A stretch of DNA of 64,000 bases from Luteimonas_C sp035250245. GTDB taxonomy: Bacteria > Pseudomonadota > Gammaproteobacteria > Xanthomonadales > Xanthomonadaceae. The notes below the pieces were generated by a model. It was given only the letters and a program-made list of their open reading frames with translations, ran no database searches and was not told where the DNA came from. The stretch spans positions 1 to 64,000 of the forward strand of contig DATFFH010000049.1 of the NCBI GenBank assembly GCA_035250245.1, written 5' to 3'. Made by a program: the position numbers and the translations under genes. Shown here in pieces: positions 29,777 to 42,616 of the stretch; the stretch's first letter is position 1; each line of letters starts with the position of its first letter.

Positions 29777-31492
29777 TCAAACGATCGCTTCGAGATGTTC
29801 GACGATCAGCTGAACCGCGCGCCCGCCTCGGTAATCATCCGGCACGAGGCGGTAGGCCACGCGCAGGCGCGGCGTCGGGGATTGCTCGCTCCATCCTCCG
29901 AACTGGATCGCATTGAGGCGCAGGCCGCCGCAGCCTAGCTCCAATTTGAGGTGGCGCTCGCCGACGACGCGCCAGCCCAGCACGTCGAATTCTCCGTCGA
30001 ACACCGGTTCCGGATAGCCCTGCCCCCACGGCCCGCCGTCGCGCAGGGCGATCGCGTTGTCGCAGGTGAAATCGTCCGCCGCCAGCTCGCCGTCGCTGAG
30101 CACCTCGGCCAGCAGCATTTCCGGCAGCAGCATGCTGTGTGCGGCTTCGGCGAACGCATCGCGGAACGCCGCCAGCGATGCCGCCGGAAGGGATAGGCCC
30201 GCGGCCATCGCATGGCCGCCGAAGCGCTCGATCAGGCCAGGATGCGCGGCGTCGACCGCGGCCAGCGCATCGCGGATGTGGAAACCCGGAATGGATCGTG
30301 CCGAACCACGCAGCGATCCGCTGCCGGGTTCGGAAGGCGCGAAGGCGATAGTCGGCCGGTGCGTCCGCTCCTTTAATTTGGAAGCGACCAAGCCGACCAC
30401 GCCCGGATGCCATTCCGCGTCGTATAGGCAGAGTCCCGCCGGCAGGTTGTCGTACGCGATTCCGGCGCGTTCCAGCAGCGCTTCGGCGTCGTCCACCATG
30501 TTCTGCTGCAGGCCTTGGCGTTCGGCGTTGATGCCGTGCAGGATCTCGGCGAGTTCGCGCGCCTGGCGCGGATCGTCGCTGAGCAGGCATTCGATGCCCA
30601 GCGCCATGTGCTCCAGACGGCCTGCCGCATTGATCCGCGGCGCCAAGGCGTAACCGATATCGCTGGCGGTCAACCGCGCCGGCTCGCGCCCGGCGATTTC
30701 GATCAGCGCGTTCAAGCCGGCGCAGCCGCGGCCTGCGCGCAGCCGGCGCAAACCCGCCGCGACCAAGGCGCGGTTGTTGGCGTCCAGCGGCACCAGGTCG
30801 GCGACCGTGCCGACGGCGACCAGATCGAGCAAGGCGGCGAGGTCCGCTTCCGAAGCCAGCCGGCCGTTTTCGCGTAGGGCGCGCCGGGTCGCCAGCAACA
30901 CGTAAAACATTACGCCGACGCCGGCGAGCATCTTGCTGGGGAACGCGTCGTCGCGCAGGTTCGGATTGACGATGGCATCGGCCGGCGGCAAACGTTCGCC
31001 CGGCAAGTGATGATCGGTCACCAGCACCTGCCAGCCGCGCGCCTTCGCGGCGGCGATGCCGGCATGGCAGGCGATGCCGTGATCCACAGTGACGAGCAGT
31101 TCGGGCGACAACGCTGCCAATTCATCGACCAGAGCCACCGACAACCCGTAACCGTGAACCATACGGTTAGGCACTGCGTACGACACGTTGCGCGCGCCGA
31201 GCATGCGCAAGCCGCGCACGCCGACCGCGCAGGCGGTGGCGCCGTCGCAATCGAAATCGCCGACGATCACGATATGGCGGTCGTGGGCGATCGCATCGAT
31301 CAGCAGTTCGGTAGCCGCAGTCAGGCCGCCGAGCGTGTCCGGAGGCAACAGATCGGCCAGGCGCGGTTGCGCTTGCCGCGCGCCGGACACGCCGCGTCCG
31401 GCATACACGCGGCGCAGCAGCGGCGGGACGCTGTCCGGCCAGTCCTCTCCGGCAGCGCCGATTCTGCGCTTGATCGTGCGCACCGCGTTCAT
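29777..31492 (-). CDS. recJ: Single-stranded-DNA-specific exonuclease RecJ
   Basis: A 5'-to-3' single-strand exonuclease acting in RecF recombination and mismatch repair. The 571-residue protein has the DHH-family motifs VIVGDFDCDGATA (about residues 74-86), LVTVDHGIACH, LVTDHHLPGE and the DHHA1-side RFGGHAMAAGLSLP. Its length matches E. coli RecJ (577). ATG 31492 overlaps the rpfE stop by 4 bases (ATGA). A much longer open frame upstream lies antiparallel in frame over rpfE and is rejected as a start. The recJ-rpfE-greA grouping is conserved in xanthomonads. Confidence 0.96.
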   Translation of the reverse strand: MNAVRTIKRRIGAAGEDWPDSVPPLLRRVYAGRGVSGARQAQPRLADLLPPDTLGGLTAATELLIDAIAHDRHIVIVGDFDCDGATACAVGVRGLRMLGARNVSYAVPNRMVHGYGLSVALVDELAALSPELLVTVDHGIACHAGIAAAKARGWQVLVTDHHLPGERLPPADAIVNPNLRDDAFPSKMLAGVGVMFYVLLATRRALRENGRLASEADLAALLDLVAVGTVADLVPLDANNRALVAAGLRRLRAGRGCAGLNALIEIAGREPARLTASDIGYALAPRINAAGRLEHMALGIECLLSDDPRQARELAEILHGINAERQGLQQNMVDDAEALLERAGIAYDNLPAGLCLYDAEWHPGVVGLVASKLKERTHRPTIAFAPSEPGSGSLRGSARSIPGFHIRDALAAVDAAHPGLIERFGGHAMAAGLSLPAASLAAFRDAFAEAAHSMLLPEMLLAEVLSDGELAADDFTCDNAIALRDGGPWGQGYPEPVFDGEFDVLGWRVVGERHLKLELGCGGLRLNAIQFGGWSEQSPTPRLRVAYRLVPDDYRGGRAVQLIVEHLEAIV

Positions 31493-32430
31493 CGGCCCAA
31501 CTGCCGCGGCTTGCGCCAGAAGCGCCAACGTTGGCCGCGCGCGAAACGGTAACCGCTGCCGTCGGCGAGGTCCAAGTCGAGCATCCGCAACCTGCCTTGC
31601 GACAACGAATGCAGAGCCGGAATCAGCCAGTTTTGTTGCAGACGTGCCAAGTCGCGCTGCGCATCCAAATCGAAAACGGTATCGCGCTCCACCTCGCGCC
31701 ATCGCTGCGGCAATGGTTCTGCGGCGCAGGCTGCACGGGCGAGCGTGGCCGCGGCTTCGTCGTCCGAGCACAGCAGGGCATGCTCGCTGACGACGGTGTC
31801 CGGCAACGCGCCGCCACCCCAGAACCACAACGAATTGATCGGCGCCCTGCCCGCCTGCGCGCGCCGCGCGTTCCATGGGTGATTGTGCAAGACGACTTGC
31901 GCCTCGCTCAGCAATGCGCGCCAACGCCGGCCCTCGGGGCCTTCCGCCAGGTGTTCGAACATGTCCTCGCCCAAAGCCTGCGCCGGATCGGCGAAATCGG
32001 GCAGCCGCGTTCCGTTCGGCAGGCGTAGATACCAGTGCGAAGGCGTCGGCGCATCGAGCGCGAAGCCGGCATCGCCGAACAACGGGCGCAATGCCGGCAG
32101 CAGCGCTTCGCGATCCTCGTCGCCCGTGCCGAGCGCTTCGCCGTAAGCCAGCAGGCGCGCGCCGTTGATGTCGGGGCGGATGTGAACCGGGTCGGCGCGT
32201 AACCACACGGCGCCGGCGGCGTCGCCGGCATCGACCTGACGGGCGAGCGCGGCGATCGGCCAATGCTTGGGCGTCGGCGTGAAGTGGCGAAGCAGCTGCG
32301 CACGCCGGCCTGGTTCGTGCGCTTGCGATCGGTCGGCGCGCCCCAAGGCAATAGCCGCACCGGGCTTCAACGACTGCGCGCCGAAACGCGCGGCCTCGGG
32401 CAGCAGCAGAACGGCTCGGGCCTGGTTCAT
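31489..32430 (-). CDS. rpfE: Rpf cluster regulatory protein RpfE
   Basis: A 313-residue cytoplasmic protein corresponding to xanthomonad RpfE, which affects extracellular enzyme and polysaccharide levels by an unknown mechanism. The central region (WLRADPVHIRPDINGARLLA, later APINSLWFWGGG) has the look of the family called RpfE or phosphoglycerate-mutase-like. Catalytic residues cannot be verified by eye. It overlaps both neighbours by 4 bases: the upstream secreted-protein gene and recJ downstream. Identification rests on the sequence pattern plus location between recJ and greA. Confidence 0.85.
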   Translation of the reverse strand: MNQARAVLLLPEAARFGAQSLKPGAAIALGRADRSQAHEPGRRAQLLRHFTPTPKHWPIAALARQVDAGDAAGAVWLRADPVHIRPDINGARLLAYGEALGTGDEDREALLPALRPLFGDAGFALDAPTPSHWYLRLPNGTRLPDFADPAQALGEDMFEHLAEGPEGRRWRALLSEAQVVLHNHPWNARRAQAGRAPINSLWFWGGGALPDTVVSEHALLCSDDEAAATLARAACAAEPLPQRWREVERDTVFDLDAQRDLARLQQNWLIPALHSLSQGRLRMLDLDLADGSGYRFARGQRWRFWRKPRQLGR

Positions 32431-33026
32431 TCGGCCAGATTGTAGAATTCCGCGAGCGCTTCCAGGACCTCGGGACGATCGCGGTATTTACGGCGCAACG
32501 CGGCCAGGTCGCGATTGCTGCCGGTACAGGTTTCGCGGATGACCTTGGTCAGATACTTCCTGCGCGCTTCATCGTAGGGTTCTTCGCCGATGAAGTGCTC
32601 GCACTGGTTGCGGCGTTCGATATAAGCGGTGACGTCCTTCGGCAAAGGCACCTGTTCGGGCCTGCCCAATTGTCCCTTCAATTCGACCCGGTTCTCTTTG
32701 AGCCAGCCGCCGTGCTCTTCCCCGTCTTTTGCGCTGATGTAGACCACGCGCACCCAGCCGGGCATGGTCTGGTGCACCGTGGCCATGTCGCCCGGTATCA
32801 GGAAAGTTTTTCGAACGCAGGCCGCGTTCGGCGCATCGTGGAAATGGACGCGGCCTTTGCCGATCACTTTGCCTTCGAGCGGCGGCCGGAAATCGGCAAT
32901 GTCGCGGTTCTGCGCGATCTTGCTCGCCAAGGCCCGGCAATCGACCCGGTCGGCCGCGATGGCTTTCCCGAAGACCGCCCAGCTGAGCAATATCCCGCAC
33001 ACGATCGTCAACTTGCGTATAGCCAT
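32427..33026 (-). CDS. Secreted hypothetical protein
   Basis: A 199-residue protein of unknown function. ATG 33026 gives a clear signal peptide (MAIRKLTIVCGILLSWAVFG, cleavage probably after AIAA) and has GGGAG 8 bases upstream. Earlier in-frame starts would add a charged extension and are less likely. The mature part contains a segment with SH3-like spacing (PGWVRVVYISAKDGEEHGGW, then LKENRVEL) and a charged helical C-terminus with two cysteines. It lies between greA (29 bases) and rpfE (4-base overlap) in the same operon. Confidence 0.7.
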   Translation of the reverse strand: MAIRKLTIVCGILLSWAVFGKAIAADRVDCRALASKIAQNRDIADFRPPLEGKVIGKGRVHFHDAPNAACVRKTFLIPGDMATVHQTMPGWVRVVYISAKDGEEHGGWLKENRVELKGQLGRPEQVPLPKDVTAYIERRNQCEHFIGEEPYDEARRKYLTKVIRETCTGSNRDLAALRRKYRDRPEVLEALAEFYNLAE

Positions 33027-33055
33027 CGACGCGTCTCCCATCCGTGATCCGCGGG

Positions 33056-33528
33056 TCAACCTTCGTAACTGACGCCGACGATCTCGTACTCCCGGGTGCC
33101 GCCAGGCGCTTCGATGGTGACGCTGTCGCCCTCGTGCTTGCCGATCAGGGCCCGCGCCACCGGCGAGGAGATGGCGATCAAACCTTGTTTGATGTCGGCC
33201 TCAAGGTCGCCGACGATCTGGTAGCGCTTCTCTTCGTCGCTATCGACGTCGGCCAGCACGACGCTGGCGCCGAACACGATCTTGGAGCCGGCGTTGAGCG
33301 TGGCCACATCGATGATCTGGGCGTGTGACAGCTCGGATTCCAGCTGTTTGATCCGGCCTTCGATGAAGCCCTGTTGCTCGCGCGCGGCGTGGTACTCGGC
33401 GTTCTCCTTCAGGTCGCCGTGCGCGCGCGCTTCGGCGATGGCGGCGATCACCGCCGGCCGCTTGACCGACTTCAATTCTTCCAGCTCGGCGCGCAGACGC
33501 TGCGCACCGCGGGTGGTGAGTGGTGCTC

Positions 33529-33532
<4 letters not shown>
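33056..33532 (-). CDS. greA: Transcription elongation factor GreA
   Basis: Rescues backtracked RNA polymerase by stimulating transcript cleavage. The 158-residue protein equals E. coli GreA in length. It has the N-terminal coiled coil with the acidic tip (ARAHGDLKENAEYHAAREQQ), then GFIEGRIKQLESEL, and a C-terminal FKBP-like domain (ISSPVARALIGKHEGDSVTI). ATG 33532 overlaps the carB stop (ATGA), indicating coupling to carB. Confidence 0.97.
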
Positions 33533-36777
<3,245 letters not shown>

Positions 36778-36836
36778 GGTTTTCCTCTACTCGATCTCGG
36801 CCGGCGGCGCGATGCGCCCGCGACGGTGGTTGTTCT

Positions 36837-37475
36837 TCAGTTTTCTTTCCATTCGGCTATCCCGCATCGGCGTGCAGTCGCTTCGCCGAAGGCGGTGGGC
36901 TGCTCCATATCCGGGAAATCCTTCTTCAGCACTGCGGAGGCCGGACTCTCCATGAAAGCCGTCACGTCGGCACGTTCGGCATCGGTCATGCCCGCGATCA
37001 TGCCGAGCGGGTTCGGGACCATGCCGCCGTCGACCTTCGCCGTCACGGCCATTCGCATCGCACCGACAAGCTTTCCACCGCCCGGCGTGTCGGCGAAACG
37101 CAACCAGGCGGCGATCGTCTCGCTATCCTCGAACAGATCCCCGAAAGCCTGTTGCAGTTTGCCGTCCACTTCGGGTTGCAGCCCTTTGAGCAGGCAGTCT
37201 TGTTTCGCCGCGTCGTAACGCTTGAGTTCCGGCTGCTGCTCCAGACTCATGCGGACCACCTTGAGCGTGACCTCCGGCGTGAAACCGAGCAGATTGCGTA
37301 TCTGCACGATTTCGGCCTCGGTGAGTTTTCGCGCCTGGGCCGCCGCCTGCATGGGACCGAAGAGCGCCGCTATCGCCAGCGCCGTCGCGATTATCGGCCG
37401 CATCGGCGCAAACACGTTTGCCGCCCGACGGGCACTGCAGATCGAGACGGCTTCGATGTTGCTGCGCTCTCTCAT
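36837..37475 (-). CDS. Hypothetical exported protein between carA and carB
   Basis: A 212-residue protein of unknown function. ATG 37475 lies 7 bases after the upstream stop with TTGAGG as ribosome site. ATG 37403 would instead place a clean signal peptide (MRPIIATALAIAALFGPMQA) at the N-terminus and give 188 residues, but has no visible ribosome site. The mature region is helical and contains TIAAWLRFADTPGGGKLVGA, loosely like DUF2059 proteins. That match is weak. It is same-strand with carA, the DUF6973-like gene and carB, so it is probably part of the car transcript. Confidence 0.6.
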   Translation of the reverse strand: MRERSNIEAVSICSARRAANVFAPMRPIIATALAIAALFGPMQAAAQARKLTEAEIVQIRNLLGFTPEVTLKVVRMSLEQQPELKRYDAAKQDCLLKGLQPEVDGKLQQAFGDLFEDSETIAAWLRFADTPGGGKLVGAMRMAVTAKVDGGMVPNPLGMIAGMTDAERADVTAFMESPASAVLKKDFPDMEQPTAFGEATARRCGIAEWKEN

Positions 37476-37482
37476 ATCGGCC

Positions 37483-38057
37483 TCAATACCAACGGTTCTG
37501 CCACCGCTCTGGCGGTAGCCAGGTGATGGTGTTGTCGTCCGTGGATCGGATGCCGCCAGCGCGCACGGCCTGCAGCACTTCGGCCTGCATCGCGCCCCAG
37601 CTTTCCGCGCGCGCGCCGATCGCTGCGCCGATGCGGTTGTTGTGCGCGTCCATCGCGCGGCTGTCGTTGCCGGCGCCGCCGCGCTCCATCACCGCGGTGA
37701 CCCAGTCGACCCAGCGCGGCGTCGCGGTGTAGGCGACGGTCGCACTGGCCAGTGCGTGCCGATAGGCGTCCGAGGGACCATTGCGGCCGCCGGGAAGATC
37801 GGTGGCGAACCAGTGGGTGTAGACGGTGGCGAAGACGAAGGTTGGATACGCGGCGAGAACCGTTCCTGCGATAAATGCGCGACGAAACCATCGCTTCCCC
37901 GCGCCGTCATTCCCGCGAAGGCGGGAATCCAGCGACTTTCGATCCGCAACGACAGGCTTACCGGAGAGCAAAGACACTGGATTCCCGCCTTCGCGGGAAT
38001 GACGGCTAAAAGCAAAACGGCTTGCCGCGCCGCTCAACCATTGGCCGACGCGGCCTT

Positions 38058-38061
<4 letters not shown>
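37483..38061 (-). CDS. DUF6973-like protein carrying an in-frame repeat
   Basis: A 192-residue protein starting at GTG 38061, which overlaps the carA stop as GTGA. Residues about 19-52 are encoded by a 102-base palindromic repeat (37904-38005) read through in frame. A hydrophobic helix (AFIAGTVLAAYPTFVFATVY) follows. The C-terminal domain contains GPSDAYRHALASATVAY and SRAMDAHNNRIGAAIGA, resembling the DUF6973 pattern of conserved His and Asn residues. That family has no known function. No better start exists after the repeat. The next gene starts 7 bases after its stop. Confidence 0.65.
37904..38005. repeat. dRS3-like inverted repeat inside a gene
   Basis: CCGTCATTCCCGCGAAGGCG and CGCCTTCGCGGGAATGACGG are perfect 20-base inverted arms at the ends of a 102-base element. 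The core ATTCCCGC/GCGGGAAT resembles the dRS3-type repeat known from Neisseria and seen widely in proteobacteria. The length is a multiple of three, so the host reading frame stays open. Confidence 0.9.
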
Positions 38062-39185
<1,124 letters not shown>

Positions 39186-39316
39186 GGGTTTCGCCTACGT
39201 CAGGTTGCAAGAAACCGCCGAAGCGGTCTTCAACCGGTCCGGAGGCAGGGGTTCAGGCGAGCGAGAATGATACCGGGACGGGGCCGCGAACGCTACCGTT
39301 TTCGGGGGGAGGGCCG

Positions 39317-39406
39317 TTGTGGGAGCGGCTTCGGCCGCGAGCTTTTTCCCGCACGCCTGATGGGATTTGACGGAAAGAGCTCGCGGCTGAAGCCGCTCCC
39401 ACAAAA
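39317..39406. repeat. Dimeric palindromic repeat, GTGGGAGCGGC type (A6)
   Basis: Arms TTGTGGGAGCGGCTTCGGCC and GGCTGAAGCCGCTCCCACAA flank a divergent centre, in the dapB-carA gap. It ends 7 bases after the dapB stop. Confidence 0.9.
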
Positions 39407-39413
39407 GCGCGGG

Positions 39414-40121
39414 TTACAGCAGATCGCGAAGGCGGTAGGCGCCCGGCGCCCGGCCGCGCAGACGCGCCGCCGCATGCAGGGCTCCGCGGGCGAAGATATC
39501 GCGGTTGGTGGCGCGATGGACCAATTCGATGCGCTCGCCTTGGCCGGCGAACTGGACCAGATGCTCGCCGACGATGTCGCCCGCCCGCAGGCTGGCGTAG
39601 CGCGGTTGCGCGCCGCCCTGCTCCGCGGCCGCACCCAATGCCAGCGCGGTGCCCGAGGGAGCGTCCTTCTTGCCGCTGTGGTGGGCTTCGACGATGTCGC
39701 AATCCCAGCCGGGCATTGCCGCTGCGGCGCGTTCCACCAATTCGGAAAGAACCGCCACGCCCAGGCTGAAATTGGCCGCCCAGAGCAAGGGAATCCGCTC
39801 CGCGGCCCCGGCGATCGCGGCGCGCTGAGCGTCGTTCAGGCCGGTTGTGCCGGACACCAGCGCCGAACCGCGCTCGGCGCACAAGGCCAGGATCGGATCG
39901 AAGGCTTCGGCCAGGCTGAAATCGACGGCCACGTCGAATGCAGGCACGCCCGATAACTCACTGGATGCGAATTGCGGCACGCCGTCGATCACGCGCTGCC
40001 CCACCTTGCGCGACACCGCAGCGACGACCGTGCAGTCGTCGCGCTCGGCGGCCAGGCGCAACAAGGCCTGGCCCATCTTGCCGGAGGCGCCGTGGATCAG
40101 CAGTTTCGCGGGTTCGGTCAT
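39414..40121 (-). CDS. dapB: 4-hydroxy-tetrahydrodipicolinate reductase
   Basis: Second committed step of lysine and diaminopimelate synthesis. The 235-residue protein has the NAD(P)-binding LLIHGASGKMGQALL (GxxGxxG), VDFS, SGTTGL and the substrate motif IVEAHHSGKKDAPSGTALAL with the catalytic His-His and Lys. It is somewhat shorter than E. coli DapB (273), mainly because the N-terminal Rossmann region is compact, as in other xanthomonads. It lies between dctA and carA, all on the minus strand. Confidence 0.96.
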   Translation of the reverse strand: MTEPAKLLIHGASGKMGQALLRLAAERDDCTVVAAVSRKVGQRVIDGVPQFASSELSGVPAFDVAVDFSLAEAFDPILALCAERGSALVSGTTGLNDAQRAAIAGAAERIPLLWAANFSLGVAVLSELVERAAAAMPGWDCDIVEAHHSGKKDAPSGTALALGAAAEQGGAQPRYASLRAGDIVGEHLVQFAGQGERIELVHRATNRDIFARGALHAAARLRGRAPGAYRLRDLL

Positions 40122-40170
40122 GCGCTCAGGCTAACGGCAGCGACAAGGTCCGACAAGAGTCGCTCGGGCT

Positions 40171-40259
40171 TTTGTAGGAGCGGCTTTAGCCGCGAGCTCT
40201 TTCCTTCAGATCGCAACGATGCGCCGGAAGAGCTCGCGGCTAAAGCCGCTCCCACAAGA
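40171..40259. repeat. Dimeric palindromic repeat, GTAGGAGCGGC type (A7)
   Basis: The left arm TTTGTAGGAGCGGCTTTAGC has a GTAG head and the right arm GCTAAAGCCGCTCCCACAAG has a GTGG head, so one element mixes the two variants. It lies between dctA and dapB. Confidence 0.9.
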
Positions 40260-40270
40260 GCAAAAACGGG

Positions 40271-41575
40271 TCAGTCGCCTTGATCTGGATCGCGCGCCGC
40301 CGCGATGTTTTCCGGCTGCGGTCCGGCCGCGAACGCCGCGCGCATCTTCTCGTCGTCGCGCAAGCCTTCCCATTTCGCCACGACCATCGTCGCCACGCCG
40401 TTGCCGATGAAATTGGTGATGGCGCGCGCCTCGGACATGAAACGGTCCACGCCCAGCACCAGAGCCACACCCTCCACCGGCACCTTGCCGCCCAACGCGC
40501 CCAGCGTGGCCGCCAGGGTCACGAAGCCCGACCCGGTCACGCCGGCCGCGCCTTTCGACGTCAACAGCAGCACGCCCAGCAGGGTCAATTCCTCGCCCAG
40601 CGTGAGATCCACGCCTACCGCCTGGGCGATGAACACCGCAGCCATGGTCAAGTAGATGCAGGTGCCGTCCAGATTGAACGAATAACCGGTCGGCACCACC
40701 AGGCCGACCACCGCACGGTCGCAGCCCGCGTCCTCCAAACGTTTCAGCAATCGCGGCAGGGCCGATTCGGACGACGATGTTCCCAACACCAGCAGCAATT
40801 CGCCGCGGATGTACTTCAGGAATTTCCACAGCGAGAAGCCCGACACTCTGGCGACCAGACCCAGCACGATGAATACGAAAGCGAAACATGTGATGTAGAC
40901 CGCGACCAGCAGCCAACCCAGCGACGCCAGCGAACCCAGGCCGAATTTTCCTACCGTGAAAGCCATCGCGCCGAACGCGCCAATTGGCGCCAGTCGCATG
41001 ATCATGCCGACGATCGCGAAGAACATGCGCGACAGGTCTTCGGCCGTGTCGAACAAGCGTTGTCCGAGGCTCCCCATCTGCGTCAAAGCGATGCCGGTCA
41101 GAATCGCCACCAGCAACACCTGCAGCAGCTTGCCTTCGGTGAAGGCCGACAAAAAGTCGTGCGGAATGATGTCCAGCAGGAAAGCGACCACGCCCTGCTC
41201 GTGCGCCGCTTTCTTGTATTGGGCGATGCCGGACGCATCGATCTGGGCCGGGTCGATGTTCATGCCCGCGCCTGGCTGCAGCGTATTGGCTACCACCAGC
41301 CCGATCACCAGGGCCAGCGTGGTCAGCACTTCGAAATAGATCAGCGCCTTCAGCCCGATTTTGCCGACGTGGCGCAAGTCGCCGATCTTGGCGATGCCGG
41401 CGACGATGGTCAGGAAGATCACCGGCGCGATGATCATCTTCACCAGCTTGATGAAGCCGTCGCCGAACGGCTTCATCTTCGCGCCCAGTTCGGGCTGGAA
41501 ATGGCCGAGCAGCACGCCGATCGCAATCGCGACCAGCACCTGCAGGTACAGGTTTTTCCACCAACCCTTGGTCAT
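40271..41575 (-). CDS. dctA: Dicarboxylate:cation symporter (DctA type)
   Basis: Inner-membrane SLC1/DAACS-family transporter importing C4-dicarboxylates such as succinate, fumarate and malate with cations. The 434-residue protein has eight helices plus re-entrant loops. Substrate-binding motifs are present: the serine-rich LLVLGTSSSESALPRL, the TM7 segment PTGYSFNLDGT, and RFMSEARAITNFIGNGVATM. The family-typical C-terminus distinguishes DctA from GltP-type glutamate carriers only moderately, so the substrate is likely but not certain. Transcribed toward dapB and separated from it by a repeat. Confidence 0.88.
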   Translation of the reverse strand: MTKGWWKNLYLQVLVAIAIGVLLGHFQPELGAKMKPFGDGFIKLVKMIIAPVIFLTIVAGIAKIGDLRHVGKIGLKALIYFEVLTTLALVIGLVVANTLQPGAGMNIDPAQIDASGIAQYKKAAHEQGVVAFLLDIIPHDFLSAFTEGKLLQVLLVAILTGIALTQMGSLGQRLFDTAEDLSRMFFAIVGMIMRLAPIGAFGAMAFTVGKFGLGSLASLGWLLVAVYITCFAFVFIVLGLVARVSGFSLWKFLKYIRGELLLVLGTSSSESALPRLLKRLEDAGCDRAVVGLVVPTGYSFNLDGTCIYLTMAAVFIAQAVGVDLTLGEELTLLGVLLLTSKGAAGVTGSGFVTLAATLGALGGKVPVEGVALVLGVDRFMSEARAITNFIGNGVATMVVAKWEGLRDDEKMRAAFAAGPQPENIAAARDPDQGD

Positions 41576-41619
41576 GCCGTCCCTCCGTCGGACCGGCGGA
41601 GCCTAGCACGGGCTCAAGA

Positions 41620-42600
41620 TCATGCGAGGCGCTGAGATGCCTTCGACGAGGGCAGCAACGACCAAGGGAAACGCCGCTTCTTGGCGTCGAGCCGGTCTTG
41701 CAAGGCGTTGATCTCGGCGCAGGTCTTGCCGAGGAAAGCATCGAGCGCGGCGACGGGTCGGATGCGCGCCAGATCCTTGTGCTCGATCGCGTCGGTCGCC
41801 GATCCGATCCGGCGATCGTCGTCGCTCACTTGCGCGGCTGGGTCGCCCTCGCCGGCCGCATACGCCAATGCGAAGCGCAATAGATCGTCGTCGCCGAGCC
41901 GGTACCCATTGGCCCGCACTTCGCGCGCCAGCATGTCCCAATGGAAGCCTTCGTTCGGCAGCCGGTCGCGTTTGATCGACAGCGTATGGCTGCCGATCAC
42001 CGCCTTCTGCACGAGCTGGTCGCTGCTGCGCACCGGCGCGTGCAGCAATTCGAACGGCAACTCAACACCGTCGGCGCCCACCAGGGCGTGGTTGCCCGGC
42101 CCGATGATGCAAGCCTTGGCCAGACGATTCGGGATGACGACCTTGTGGTACTGCGCCGGTTCCTGCGAACGCATGCGGAAATTCGCGTGCAACGGCGCAT
42201 CCGCGCCGAAGTAGTCGCCGGAGACGGGCACGAAGGTGCGCCAGGGCAGCTTGCCGTAACGGTCAGAACCGAGCGAATCGTGCAGTAGCTCGAGCCATCC
42301 CCGGGGCGGCGTGATGAATTCGTCCGCGTCCAGCGGAACGATGAAATCGTACTCGCCCGTCGCAGCCACATCGCGGACCAGACGCGTGATTATCTGAGCC
42401 TGCGACTGCTGGATGCCCTTGAACGGAACCACCGTGATCGGATGGCCCGCGCCCATAAGCTTTTGCAGGATCGCAGGCGTACCGTCGCTGCTGTCGTGAT
42501 CGACGATGTACAGACGCTCGAAGGCGCGCAGATTGATCTTGACAAACAATTCGATGATGTCGCCTTCGTTCTTCACCATCGAAACGGCGGCGGCTTTCAT
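41620..42600 (-). CDS. Glycosyltransferase family 2-like protein
   Basis: A 326-residue GT-A-fold protein. The N-terminus AAVSMVKNEGDIIELFVKIN and the following IVDHDSSDGT are the nucleotide-sugar binding part of GT2-type enzymes, and FIVPLDADEFITPP supplies the metal-binding DXD-like motif near residue 90. The C-terminal half (FHWDMLAREVRANGY, then a charged region) is not diagnostic. No membrane helix is seen, and donor and acceptor are unknown. It starts 16 bases after the dnaJ stop on the same strand, so it may be co-transcribed with the chaperone genes. Confidence 0.8.
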   Translation of the reverse strand: MKAAAVSMVKNEGDIIELFVKINLRAFERLYIVDHDSSDGTPAILQKLMGAGHPITVVPFKGIQQSQAQIITRLVRDVAATGEYDFIVPLDADEFITPPRGWLELLHDSLGSDRYGKLPWRTFVPVSGDYFGADAPLHANFRMRSQEPAQYHKVVIPNRLAKACIIGPGNHALVGADGVELPFELLHAPVRSSDQLVQKAVIGSHTLSIKRDRLPNEGFHWDMLAREVRANGYRLGDDDLLRFALAYAAGEGDPAAQVSDDDRRIGSATDAIEHKDLARIRPVAALDAFLGKTCAEINALQDRLDAKKRRFPWSLLPSSKASQRLA

Positions 42601-42616
42601 CGCGGGCGGTCCTGGG

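Noticed and set aside
31493..32263. N-terminal extension of recJ
   Set aside because: The extension lies over rpfE in another frame and is not RecJ-like; ATG 31492 with a 4-base overlap is the natural start.
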